Source: Candidatus Latescibacterota bacterium (lineage in GTDB: Bacteria > Krumholzibacteriota > Krumholzibacteriia > WVZY01 > JAKEHA01). From it: DNA of 9,273 bases. Shown one piece after another: positions 1-6,453 of this stretch. The stretch is from the NCBI GenBank assembly GCA_022615275.1, contig JAKEHA010000142.1, positions 1 through 9,273 on the forward strand, given 5' to 3'. Under the pieces are notes generated by a model. That model searched no databases. It worked only from the letters and a program-made list of their open reading frames with translations, and was not told the DNA's origin. Positions within the stretch are counted from its first letter, which is position 1. Every line of letters starts with the position of its first letter. Position numbers and translations under genes: made by a program.

Positions 1-316
1 AGAACGCCAACCGTTTCCACGATAGCCCCCTGGCCTTCCGGGCGGCCTTCATTCGCTCCGGGAAGCTATCGCCCGGCTTAGGGAATGGGTTGAAGCCCAG
101 AAACCGAATAAGAGCCGGGTAGTAGCGAACCGCTGGATGAGTCTTCCCGATCTCCCAGTTGAGAACAGACCATTGGTTGGTTCCCAACCGGCGACCTACC
201 TGCTTCTGGGAAAGGCCCAGATCCAGCCGTCGCTTCTTCAGATGCTCTGCCAATGACTTGGGGTCCCCCGGGTAGCCGGGCTTCGGGCACGTAATGCGCC
301 ACTTGCAAAAAGGCAA
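1..316 (-). CDS. XRE-type helix-turn-helix protein, partial
   Basis: Reading the minus strand with codons ending at position 304, 301 and so on gives an uninterrupted frame to the left edge. It contains GDPKSLAEHLKKRRLDLGLS, then QKQVGRRLG, NQWSVLNWEIGKTHPAV and YYPALIRFLGFNPFP. This is the pattern of short stand-alone XRE/Cro-type DNA-binding proteins: a KRRLDLGLSQ first helix, QKQVGRRLG as turn plus recognition helix, and the W-E-x-G-K-T-x-P motif. A second similar stretch begins at ERMKAARKARGLSWKRLAF and leaves the window. There is no good start codon. The frame is open back to a TGA at 332-334, with a possible TTG at 314-316, and family resemblance seems to begin near LPFC at that TTG. 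The gene lies in a different frame from the yifB reading frame it abuts, so it is probably cut at its N-terminal side by the same junction. Its codons look less GC-biased than those of the neighbours. DNA binding is inferred from the fold; the target is unknown. Confidence 0.72.
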   Translation of the reverse strand, partial: MPFCKWRITCPKPGYPGDPKSLAEHLKKRRLDLGLSQKQVGRRLGTNQWSVLNWEIGKTHPAVRYYPALIRFLGFNPFPKPGDSFPERMKAARKARGLSWKRLAF

Positions 317-1406
317 CGCAGGAACACGGGTTCATCGCGGCGACCAGTTGAAACCGCGCCGGAAACGTCACCGCGTTGCGTGCGCGGGAGATCGTGATCG
401 ACCCTTCTTCGAGTGGCTCGCGCAGCGTCTCCAGTACATGTCGACGAAACTCGGGAAGCTCATCCAGGAACAAGACGCCGTTGTGCGCGAGAGTCACTTC
501 TCCGGGGCGCGGCACGCCGCCTCCGCCGATCAGTCCGGCATCACTCGCACTGTGATGCGGGGCGCGAAAGGGCGCGCGCGTGACGAGGCCGCCGTTGGCG
601 AGCAATCCGACGATGCTGTAGATCATCGTGGTTTCGATGGCGCGCTCCGACGAAAGCGGCGGCAGAATTCCGGCGAAGCGGCGCGCGAGCATGGTCTTAC
701 CTGCGCCCGGCGGGCCCGTCATCAGGACGTGGTGCCCGCCCGCGGCTGCGAGGAGCAACGCGCGCTTGACTGCTTCCTGCCCGACGACGTCGGCCATATC
801 AAGGGCCGACGACGCGGGCGCGCGCGGCGGTGGGACGGGATCTTCGGCGCGTTTGACGACCACGCGCCCGTCGATGGCGGCGTCGAACTCCGCGTCAGGT
901 GACGCGCGCGCCACCGATACCGCCGCGCGCAGCGATTCGCACGCCAACACTTCGACGCCTTCGACTACGCGGGTTTCCTCGAGGTTCGCGAGCGGAACCA
1001 CCGCACGTGCGAAACCCTGCGCGCGTGCGTGCAAGAGAATGGGAAGCACGCCGGGCACTTTGCGCAATGATCCATCGAGCGCCAACTCGCCGATGAACAG
1101 CGTGCGCATCGTGGTCGCTTCGGCCTGTCCGGACGCCAACAAAATGCCGATCGCGATGGCGAGGTCGTACGCGGCGCCCTCTTTTTTTACATCCGCGGGC
1201 GCGAGATTGACGGTGATTCTTTCGAGCGGAAATTGCCAGCCGGCGTTCTTGACCGCGGCCGTGACGCGCTCGCGGCTCTCACGAACCGCGGCGTTGGGAA
1301 GACCGACCACCGAGAACGCGGGGATCCCGCGCGCGATGTCGACTTCCACTTCGATGACGAGACCCTGGATTCCGACGACGGCGCCGGAAAAGACGGTAGT
1401 ATGCAT
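78..1406 (-). CDS. yifB: YifB/ComM-family Mg-chelatase-like AAA+ ATPase, C-terminus replaced
   Basis: The family comprises AAA+ ATPases of the Mg-chelatase subgroup. ComM is a hexameric helicase that promotes branch migration during natural transformation; the role of YifB in most bacteria is less clear. Residues 1-170 match the N-terminal ChlI/Lon-S16-like domain (GIPAFSVVGLPNAAVRESRE, NLAPADVKKEGAAYDL). Walker A GPPGAGKT is at 231-238, the family signature RAPHHSAS near 281-288, Walker B VLFLDELPEF at 311-320 and the sensor stretch LVAAMNPCSC at 354-363. Homology stops at residue 363 (codon 318-320). The family continues with a Gly-containing Cys motif, then the sensor-2 region and Mg_chelatase C-terminal domain to roughly 500 residues. 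Here the frame instead runs through about 79 unrelated residues, antisense-frame to the HTH gene, to a TAA at 78-80. I chose the ATG at 1404-1406 (MHTTVFSGAV) because GGAGG lies just upstream; a GTG five codons earlier has no such support. As drawn the protein would lack part of its ATPase module and is probably inactive, unless the join is an assembly artefact. Confidence 0.9.
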   Translation of the reverse strand: MHTTVFSGAVVGIQGLVIEVEVDIARGIPAFSVVGLPNAAVRESRERVTAAVKNAGWQFPLERITVNLAPADVKKEGAAYDLAIAIGILLASGQAEATTMRTLFIGELALDGSLRKVPGVLPILLHARAQGFARAVVPLANLEETRVVEGVEVLACESLRAAVSVARASPDAEFDAAIDGRVVVKRAEDPVPPPRAPASSALDMADVVGQEAVKRALLLAAAGGHHVLMTGPPGAGKTMLARRFAGILPPLSSERAIETTMIYSIVGLLANGGLVTRAPFRAPHHSASDAGLIGGGGVPRPGEVTLAHNGVLFLDELPEFRRHVLETLREPLEEGSITISRARNAVTFPARFQLVAAMNPCSCVAFLQVAHYVPEARLPGGPQVIGRASEEATAGSGPFPEAGRSPVGNQPMVCSQLGDREDSSSGSLLPGSYSVSGLQPIP

Positions 1407-1460
1407 CCCCCACCTCCACACGAACCCAACCCAAATGCGACCACCCGGGAGGAGGACGGA

Positions 1461-1469
1461 ATTCTAACA
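1461..1469 (-). promoter_or_regulatory. candidate extended -10 element for yifB
   Basis: On the minus strand the sequence reads TGTTAGAAT, an extended -10 (TGn) with five of six matches to TATAAT. It sits about 55 bases upstream of the chosen yifB ATG and about 15 bases beyond the stop codon of the preceding dockerin-like gene. No recognisable -35 box lies at the usual distance, so this is only a candidate. Confidence 0.3.
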
Positions 1470-1483
1470 CGATCAGCGCGGCG

Positions 1484-2102
1484 CTAGCAGATGTGTTGGT
1501 AGTGCAGCGCCCACTTCGCGAAGTCCGCCAAGTCGACCACCCCGTACGGCGTCCAGAAGTCGAGGCACTCGTTGTAAGGCTGTGGAGGCGAGGTGTACCC
1601 GGCTCCGAGCGCCGCGAAGTCCGCCAGGTCGACAAGCAGATTCCCGGTGATGTCGACCGACTTCACCTTGATCGGGATGCAGGGAACGCCGCACTGGGCG
1701 CCCGGCATGATGACACCCTGAACGACGAGGCGCAGTCCGCCGACGTCGCAGCCTCCCGCCGCGAACGCCGCGGTAATCGTGGTTTGACCATTAATGTCGG
1801 TCGGCGCCGATGCGTTGATCGCCCCCGCGCCTCCGCACAATTCCAGCAGGTTGCTGCACCCGATCAACCAGGTGTCGGACGGAAGGATGCCGGGAATCGG
1901 CGTGCCGATGCAGTCGCGCACGGTCACGGAAATCGTGAGCCCCTTCGCACCCAATCCCTCGCCGTCAGGGGCAGGCGATCAAGACGCCCGCGGGTGCCAC
2001 CGCCGTGGTTTCGCAAAAGTCGCATAGCTGGGCGCGTCCATTCTCCACCGCAACAGCCGAGATCAGGATGGACGCCAGTAGAAACACCTTGTGCGTGATC
2101 AT
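1484..2102 (-). CDS. secreted cysteine-rich protein with dockerin-like repeats, apparent frameshift
   Basis: The gene starts at ATG 2100-2102 behind a strong GGGAGGA ribosome site (2108-2114). It encodes an export signal (MITHK, then VFLLASILISAVAV, then a GRA-like cleavage site near residue 24), then CDFCETTAVAPAGVLIACP and a TGA at 1965-1967. Coding resumes one frame over as PDGEGLGAKGLTISVTVRD and runs to the TAG at 1484-1486. Removing one base from the G4 run at 1968-1971 (plus strand) joins the halves into about 205 residues. Residues after the signal resemble an Ig-like/Big-type domain (TISVTVRDCIGTPIPG, TDINGQTTITAAF). The C-terminus has two dockerin-like, EF-hand-like calcium loops, DITGNLLVDLADF and DFWTPYGVVDLADF. 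About eleven cysteines suggest disulfides outside the cytoplasm. Such loops bind calcium, and cohesins in cellulosomes; here the function is unknown. The frameshift may be a sequencing error or a real mutation. The second half alone could only start at a TTG at 1954 and would lack a signal peptide. Confidence 0.75.
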
Positions 2103-2172
2103 CGAGCTTCCTCCCGCGTCCCGTATGCCTTGGCCTCATGTTCAAGCCTCCAGCGGTCGGCTTGTTGACGAG

Positions 2173-2181
2173 AGTATAGCA
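2173..2181 (-). promoter_or_regulatory. candidate extended -10 promoter of dockerin-like gene
   Basis: Minus-strand TGCTATACT combines the TGn extension with TATACT (five of six to TATAAT). It would give a leader of roughly 65 bases before the ATG at 2102. No good -35 is visible, as is common with extended -10 promoters. Position and match are suggestive only. Confidence 0.4.
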
Positions 2182-2211
2182 CCGGGTGAACACATGTGCC
2201 ACTCGGAGTTG

Positions 2212-3267
2212 TTAGCGGAAGCCCAGCCGATAGCGCACGACCTGCGGTACCTCGCGCGCTTCGGACGCGTACAGCCGGTCGCGCGCGTCGCGGCACTTGA
2301 TCCAGATGGTTCGGTCCACCTCGACCGACTTGAGGAGTCGCCCGTCGGCATCGAACAAGTCGAGCACGGTGCTCTCGAACTTGTGGCCGTCGCCGACCAG
2401 CCCGGCCACGTTCAGAATCTTCCCGTCCGAAAGCACGAGAATCCCGAACGAGCCGCTATACGCGTAGAACGTCGCGGAGTCGCCGGAGCGCTCGATGTGC
2501 GGCGGCTTGAAGTCGTTCTCGCGGTGAATCGTCATGAGGAGCTGCCCGTCGGGAGAGAACTTGCGAATCTCGTAGGGTGTGTACTGCGAGTAGTAAACGA
2601 AGCCGTCGGGACCGATGTCGATGACGCCGCCCTGCGCCCACAGCTCTTCTCCCGGCGGCGGCTTCTTGACCGCACTCCACGAATCGCTGAACGACGAGAG
2701 GTACTGGTGTTTCGTGTCGTATTGATGCACGACCTTGGCGTCCACGGGATCGAAGCACGCGACGTAGAGGCCGTTCGCAACCGGATTCAATCCGCCGATG
2801 ATTCCGCCGCTGTGGAACTTGTGGCGAAACTCCTCGATCAACTCGCCGCCGGGCGTGAACACGGCGATGCGCCCGCCCATGCTGGCGACGTAGATGCGGT
2901 CTTGCGCGTCGACTGCGATCGCGGTCGGTTGATTGAACTCGCCGGGGCCTTCGCCCTTTCGCCCGAACGTGCGCACGGTCATGCTGTCGGGGTTGTAGAC
3001 CGTGACCTGGGTGAAGCCGCTATCGAGAACCAGCCAGCGACCCTTTGAGTCGACCGCGATGTCCGCGATGCGCCCGAAGACGACGTCGTTCTCTTCGTCG
3101 TCGCCGCCCAGGAACAACTCTTCCAGGAGGTCGAAGGTCTTGCGGGGCTTCTCGTCTTCCCACGCGCCGCGCGCAGGGTTATCGACCACCTTCGGCTCGA
3201 CGGCGTGCAACGCGCCCGCTGCAAAGAGCGTGAGTCCGATCAGAATCAAAGGCCTCGTGCGCGGCAT
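2212..3267 (-). CDS. secreted six-bladed beta-propeller (NHL-repeat-like) protein
   Basis: This 351-residue protein has a clear signal peptide (MPRTRP, a hydrophobic core LILIGLTLFAAGAL, and a HA-VE cleavage site near residue 22). It is therefore exported, probably to the periplasm or cell surface. The mature part repeats the NHL/six-bladed propeller pattern: IADIAVDSKGRWLVLDSG with QVTVYNPDS, the hallmark FGRKGEGPGEFNQPTAIAVD, then DRIYVASMGGRIAVFTPGGE, then IDIGPDGFVYYSQYTPYEIR with KFSPDGQLL, and further weak blades to the end. Propellers of this class usually bind proteins or ligands rather than catalyse, and no catalytic residues are recognisable. It lies 10 bases downstream of the DUF6265-like gene and is probably co-transcribed with it. 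I prefer the ATG at 3265-3267; a GTG immediately before it (3268-3270) would add one residue. No strong ribosome site is visible, so translational coupling to the upstream stop is plausible. Confidence 0.85.
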   Translation of the reverse strand: MPRTRPLILIGLTLFAAGALHAVEPKVVDNPARGAWEDEKPRKTFDLLEELFLGGDDEENDVVFGRIADIAVDSKGRWLVLDSGFTQVTVYNPDSMTVRTFGRKGEGPGEFNQPTAIAVDAQDRIYVASMGGRIAVFTPGGELIEEFRHKFHSGGIIGGLNPVANGLYVACFDPVDAKVVHQYDTKHQYLSSFSDSWSAVKKPPPGEELWAQGGVIDIGPDGFVYYSQYTPYEIRKFSPDGQLLMTIHRENDFKPPHIERSGDSATFYAYSGSFGILVLSDGKILNVAGLVGDGHKFESTVLDLFDADGRLLKSVEVDRTIWIKCRDARDRLYASEAREVPQVVRYRLGFR

Positions 3268-3277
3268 CACGGCACCG

Positions 3278-3748
3278 TCAGTCGCACTCTTCTCGTTTCA
3301 TCGGGAAGTCGACCTGCTTGAGAGCGCCCTTGCTATTCCCTTCGATCGTCGCCATTAGCACACCGTCTTTCTCCAAGCGATAGATGATCCGCTGCGGGAA
3401 ATCATGATCGGGATTCTCGAAGACGACGTGCCCCTCTTCGACCTTCACGAGCTTGAACGACGCCTGCGTCTGCCCGGAGGGGATCGACGTGTAGTAGATT
3501 CCGTCGGCCTCCTGATGGATGCGAAGGAACTCGAACGCCACCGTCTTCTCGCCGGCGACGGTTCGGCTCATGCCCAGCATGGTCTGACCGCTCGGGGTCA
3601 TCCATTGCTCCTCGTACCTGCTCTCCGGGCTTCCCCCTTCCCAGCACCCGGCGAGCCACGCGAGATCGGTGACGGCTGGCTTCGGCGCTTCGCCCCAGGA
3701 CGAGCCCACAAAGACGAGCAAGGAAGCGACAGCGGCCGTTCGATTCAT
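3278..3748 (-). CDS. exported DUF6265-like protein
   Basis: This 156-residue protein has a signal-peptide-like start (MNRTAAVASLLVFVGSSWGEA). The body matches my recollection of the DUF6265 family: DLAWLAGCWEG, YEEQWMTPSGQTMLGMSRTV, VAFEFLRIHQEADGIYYTS, VVFENPDHDFPQRIIYRL and a closing ATIEGNSKG. Members are small, probably lipocalin-like beta-barrel proteins found beside diverse genes, and no reaction is established. The start ATG (3746-3748) has a good GGAGGG site seven bases upstream (3755-3760). A longer in-frame opening to 3973 exists, but it overlaps the divergent transporter gene antisense and contains no homologous sequence. The gene is the first of a two-gene unit with the beta-propeller gene, suggesting a shared export-related role (inference). 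Confidence 0.82.
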   Translation of the reverse strand: MNRTAAVASLLVFVGSSWGEAPKPAVTDLAWLAGCWEGGSPESRYEEQWMTPSGQTMLGMSRTVAGEKTVAFEFLRIHQEADGIYYTSIPSGQTQASFKLVKVEEGHVVFENPDHDFPQRIIYRLEKDGVLMATIEGNSKGALKQVDFPMKREECD

Positions 3749-3774
3749 GTGTTTCCCTCCGGCGGTTGCTAACG

Positions 3775-3803
3775 ATAGTATCCGACGAGCCGGTCGCCCG
3801 CAA
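3775..3803 (-). promoter_or_regulatory. candidate promoter of the DUF6265/beta-propeller pair
   Basis: On the minus strand, TTGCGG (3798-3803) and TACTAT (3775-3780) are exactly 17 bases apart. That places transcription start about 20 bases before the ATG at 3748. The plus strand at 3776-3781 reads TAGTAT, which could be an overlapping -10 for the divergent transporter gene, because GATAGTATC is near-palindromic. Matches to consensus are moderate. Confidence 0.4.
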
Positions 3804-3809
3804 CGTAAC

Positions 3810-5057
3810 ATGAAACTTTTCCAACGCATGAGCGAGTTCAGCCCCGAGGAACACCGCATCCTCCTCATCACGTGTCCGGGGCATTTTTTCACGCATTTGT
3901 TCACGCTCGCGTTCCCCGCCATCGCGATTCCGCTGACGACGGCGTTCGGGATGCCGCTCGAAGCCGTCGTCAAGTTGAGCTTCTGGATGTACCTGCTCTA
4001 CGGCGTGCTGGCACTCCCGGTCGGCCTGGCCGCCGACCGCTGGCGCGCGAAGCCGATGCTCGTGGCGGGGATCGCGATCATGGGCACGGGGCTCATCGTC
4101 GCCGGCGCCTATCCGAATCCGATCGTAATGACGTCCTCGCTGGCCCTCGTCGGCGTGGGGGCGAGCATCTATCATCCCGCGGGCCTCGCTCTCATCTCGC
4201 GCGCCGTGCGACTGCGCGGTGTCGCGATGGGCGTGAACGGCGTCTTCGGCAACCTCGGCATCGCGCTGGCCCCGCTCTTAACGGGTGCCCTGTCGTGGGC
4301 CTTCGGGTGGCAGACCGCGTTGATCGTGCTGGGTGCGATCGGGTTGATCACCGCCGCGTGGTTGCAAACCGTCCACGTCGACGAGACCATTCGCCCCGCG
4401 GCGAAGCCGGTCGTCCACGACGGTGTCCCCAAGCGCGAGATGGCGCGCTACTTCGTGATCCTGTGCGTGGCGCTCGTGCTGGGCGGGATCGCGTATCGCG
4501 GCAACATGCTCCTCTTGCCCGCCTACATGGAGCTCAAGACCACCTTCCTCGCGAAGCTCTTCGAGCACCTGCCGCGCTTCGACGGTCATAGTACGGCCAC
4601 CTTCGCGGCGACTGTGCTCGCGTCCATCGTGCTGTGCGGCGGGTTGTTCGGGCAGATGGTGGGCGGGCGCCTCGCCGATCGCATGGAGCTGCGCCGCGCG
4701 TATCTCCTGTTCCACGCCGCCAGCTTCCCCTTCGTCCTGGCCATGGCGTTTTCGGGCGACGTGGCGCTGGTCGCGTGCGCGGTGGCCTACGAGTTCTTCA
4801 GCCTGGGCATGCAACCCATCGAGAACAGCCTGATCGCCGCCATGACGCCGGATCGCTGGCGCAGCACCAGCTATGCGGTCAAGTTCCTGCTGAATTTCGG
4901 AATCGGCGCGGTTGCCGTGCACCTGATCGCGCCCATCAAGCAGGCCTACTCGATCGAGATGGTGTACGCGTTCCTGGCCGGCGTCGTGCTCCTGCTCGTA
5001 TTGACGATCGTCGTGCTGATGGTGGCCTCGCGGAAGATCCCGGCGGTGAGGAATTAA
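3810..5057 (+). CDS. MFS transporter, FSR-like
   Basis: This 415-residue protein has about twelve hydrophobic segments in two halves separated by a charged loop (near VDETIRPAAKPVVHDGVPKR), the standard major facilitator layout in the inner membrane. The motif between helices 2 and 3 is present as GLAADRWRAKP (residues 72-82). A second-half counterpart reads GGRLADRMELRR. The pattern VGVGASIYHPAGLALISR followed by RGVAMGVNGVFGNLG resembles fosmidomycin-resistance-type (Fsr) and related MFS proteins, so a drug or small-molecule exporter is a reasonable guess; the substrate cannot be read from sequence. Two in-frame ATGs are possible, 3810 (MKLFQRMSEF) and 3828 (MSEFSPEEHR), and neither has a clear ribosome site. 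I chose the first. It is divergent from the DUF6265-like gene with only 61 bases between starts, and is followed by the small membrane-protein gene. Confidence 0.88.
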   Translation: MKLFQRMSEFSPEEHRILLITCPGHFFTHLFTLAFPAIAIPLTTAFGMPLEAVVKLSFWMYLLYGVLALPVGLAADRWRAKPMLVAGIAIMGTGLIVAGAYPNPIVMTSSLALVGVGASIYHPAGLALISRAVRLRGVAMGVNGVFGNLGIALAPLLTGALSWAFGWQTALIVLGAIGLITAAWLQTVHVDETIRPAAKPVVHDGVPKREMARYFVILCVALVLGGIAYRGNMLLLPAYMELKTTFLAKLFEHLPRFDGHSTATFAATVLASIVLCGGLFGQMVGGRLADRMELRRAYLLFHAASFPFVLAMAFSGDVALVACAVAYEFFSLGMQPIENSLIAAMTPDRWRSTSYAVKFLLNFGIGAVAVHLIAPIKQAYSIEMVYAFLAGVVLLLVLTIVVLMVASRKIPAVRN

Positions 5058-5095
5058 TCTTGGCGATCCCCCGCCGGGCGTTTTACGATTTCGGC

Positions 5096-5437
5096 ATGGA
5101 ACAGAAGGAATGGGAGCAGCGTCTTGATCGTGTGGCCGAGCGCGTGGCGGGTTCGGTGAAGGAAGGCGTGCGCGTCCTCGAGAACGCGTACGAGAAGGGC
5201 AAGGAGGGTGTGATGAACGAAGCGGGCGGTTCGTCGACGGGTCAGGGTGCCGCGCCGGAGTCGGGCGCGGGTGCTCCGGGGACGGGCGTTACCAAGAAGG
5301 GCTCGCCGCGCTTGGGGCTGGCACTCGTCGCCCTCGGCATCATCTGGCTCCTGCACTCGCTCGGGATCCTCGACCAGCCCGTCTTCCCGATTCTCCTCAT
5401 CATCCTCGGGGTCTATTTCATCGCCCGCTCGAAGTAG
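5096..5437 (+). CDS. small membrane protein with LiaI/LiaF-like transmembrane domain
   Basis: This 113-residue protein has an N-terminal charged, probably helical or coiled-coil stretch (residues 1-40: EWEQRLDRVAERVAGSVKEG, VLENAYEKGKEG). A Gly/Ala/Ser-rich linker follows (42-70). The C-terminus has two hydrophobic helices separated by a short turn (about 73-90 and 96-110: LGLALVALGIIWLLHSLGIL, VFPILLIILGVYFIARSK). The C-terminal pair fits the LiaI-LiaF-like transmembrane region (DUF5668 type), which in known proteins is linked to envelope-stress sensing; the role here is unknown. The start is ambiguous. ATG 5096 lacks a ribosome site. An in-frame TTG at 5060-5062 has GAGGA seven to eight bases upstream, overlapping the end of the transporter gene, and would add twelve residues (beginning AIPRRAFYDFG). 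The gene follows the transporter closely and its 3' end overlaps the convergent agmatinase gene by about 20 bases. Confidence 0.78.
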   Translation: MEQKEWEQRLDRVAERVAGSVKEGVRVLENAYEKGKEGVMNEAGGSSTGQGAAPESGAGAPGTGVTKKGSPRLGLALVALGIIWLLHSLGILDQPVFPILLIILGVYFIARSK

Positions 5438-6440
5438 CCCGCATCCTCGTCGAACGCGCCTTCGTCCGTCGGCGTGAGCGTCGCGCGCGGGCGGTCCGCG
5501 CCCGTCGCTTCGGCTTGCGCGGGACGCGGCGGCGCCGTTTGCGGGGTGAGGGCGCCGACGTCCGATGCCCCTTCTTGCGCCGGTCCCCCAGCGCGTAGGC
5601 AGCGTGGTAGTTCATCACCTTGTAGACCAGCCGCGCGGCCGTGAACGACGACGCGATGTCGGTATCGTTGGGGGCCAGCTCGACCGCGTCGAAGGCGACC
5701 ACGTGCTTGTGACGGAACACCGTGTCGAGGATGTCCATCACCTCTTCCCAATAGAGACCGCCCGGCTCCGGGGTCCCCACCGCGCGGATCACCTCGGGCG
5801 AGAATCCGTCGAAGTCGATGGTGAGATAGACGTCCTTGGGGAGTGCCAAGAGGTCGGCGCGCGCTTTCTTGTTCCAATGGCGATGCGCGCGCACGCGGTC
5901 GGTCTTCTTCAAGAGCGACCATTCCTCTTCGGCCAGCGTGCGAATTCCCACCTGCACGATGGGGCCGAAGCGCATCGAGTTGCGCCCCGCGCAGGCGTGG
6001 TTGTCCTCGCGCCCGTGGAACTCCTGGCGCAAGTCGGCGTGGGCGTCGATCCATACGATCCCGAAGTTCGGCTTCGTCCCCGCGGGCGGCGGCGCGAACG
6101 CTTCGATCAACGCGGGGGTCAGCGAGTGCTCGCCCCCCACGAATCCGATGAGCGACTGCGGGTGCTCCTCGCGCAGCTTGCGCGCCGCGCGCGTGACGGA
6201 GGCGAGGTCGGTGACGGTGGGGCGAACGGTGAGGATTCCGTGGCGCGAGGCGTCCACCTCGAGCACCTCGTCGAACAGCTCGACGTGGCTCGAGGCCTGG
6301 ACGATCGCCTCCGGCGCGCCGCCGACGCCCTGCCCGTAGGTCGTCGTCTGCTCGTAGGGGAGCAGCGCCAGAACGTAGCGATTCTCGTCGCGGACGATGT
6401 CGCCGGGGTCGGCCTTGTCCTCGAGGAATCCCAGGGTCAT
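5418..6440 (-). CDS. speB: agmatinase-family ureohydrolase
   Basis: Arginase/agmatinase superfamily enzymes use a binuclear Mn centre to hydrolyse guanidino groups; agmatinase converts agmatine to putrescine and urea. The metal ligands are all present: GGEHS with H105, DAHAD with D132, H134 and D136, and DFDGF with D209 and D211. The neighbouring TPEPGG (223-228) and FDAVELAP (E254) motifs are also present. Agmatinase is preferred over arginase because the gene sits 13 bases downstream of an arginine decarboxylase gene. The start is ATG 6438-6440; its ribosome site is weak, suggesting coupling. The last 50 or so residues in this frame are implausibly Arg/Lys-rich (PRKRRRRVPRKPKRRARTAR). One extra G in the run at 5568-5571 would switch to a frame ending TPTDEGAFDEDAGYFERAMK and a TAG at 5413-5415, which looks far more like a natural tail. 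The catalytic domain is unaffected either way. The 3' end overlaps the convergent membrane-protein gene. Confidence 0.88.
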   Translation of the reverse strand: MTLGFLEDKADPGDIVRDENRYVLALLPYEQTTTYGQGVGGAPEAIVQASSHVELFDEVLEVDASRHGILTVRPTVTDLASVTRAARKLREEHPQSLIGFVGGEHSLTPALIEAFAPPPAGTKPNFGIVWIDAHADLRQEFHGREDNHACAGRNSMRFGPIVQVGIRTLAEEEWSLLKKTDRVRAHRHWNKKARADLLALPKDVYLTIDFDGFSPEVIRAVGTPEPGGLYWEEVMDILDTVFRHKHVVAFDAVELAPNDTDIASSFTAARLVYKVMNYHAAYALGDRRKKGHRTSAPSPRKRRRRVPRKPKRRARTARARRSRRRTKARSTRMRATSSGR

Positions 6441-6453
6441 GGGAGTCGGGGGG

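Noticed and set aside
2000..2014. Exact 15-base repeat CCGCCGTGGTTTCGC also present at 7926-7940.
   Set aside because: One 15-base match in 9 kb of GC-rich sequence is not far from chance. The flanks differ and one copy is inside a coding region.
2005..3048. Plus-strand open frame (347 codons) opposite the beta-propeller gene.
   Set aside because: It is antisense to a protein with signal peptide and clear NHL-type repeats, and shows no recognisable features of its own.
3748..3973. N-terminal extension of the DUF6265-like protein by 75 residues.
   Set aside because: The extension would overlap the divergent transporter gene antisense and bypass a good ribosome site and signal peptide at the internal ATG.
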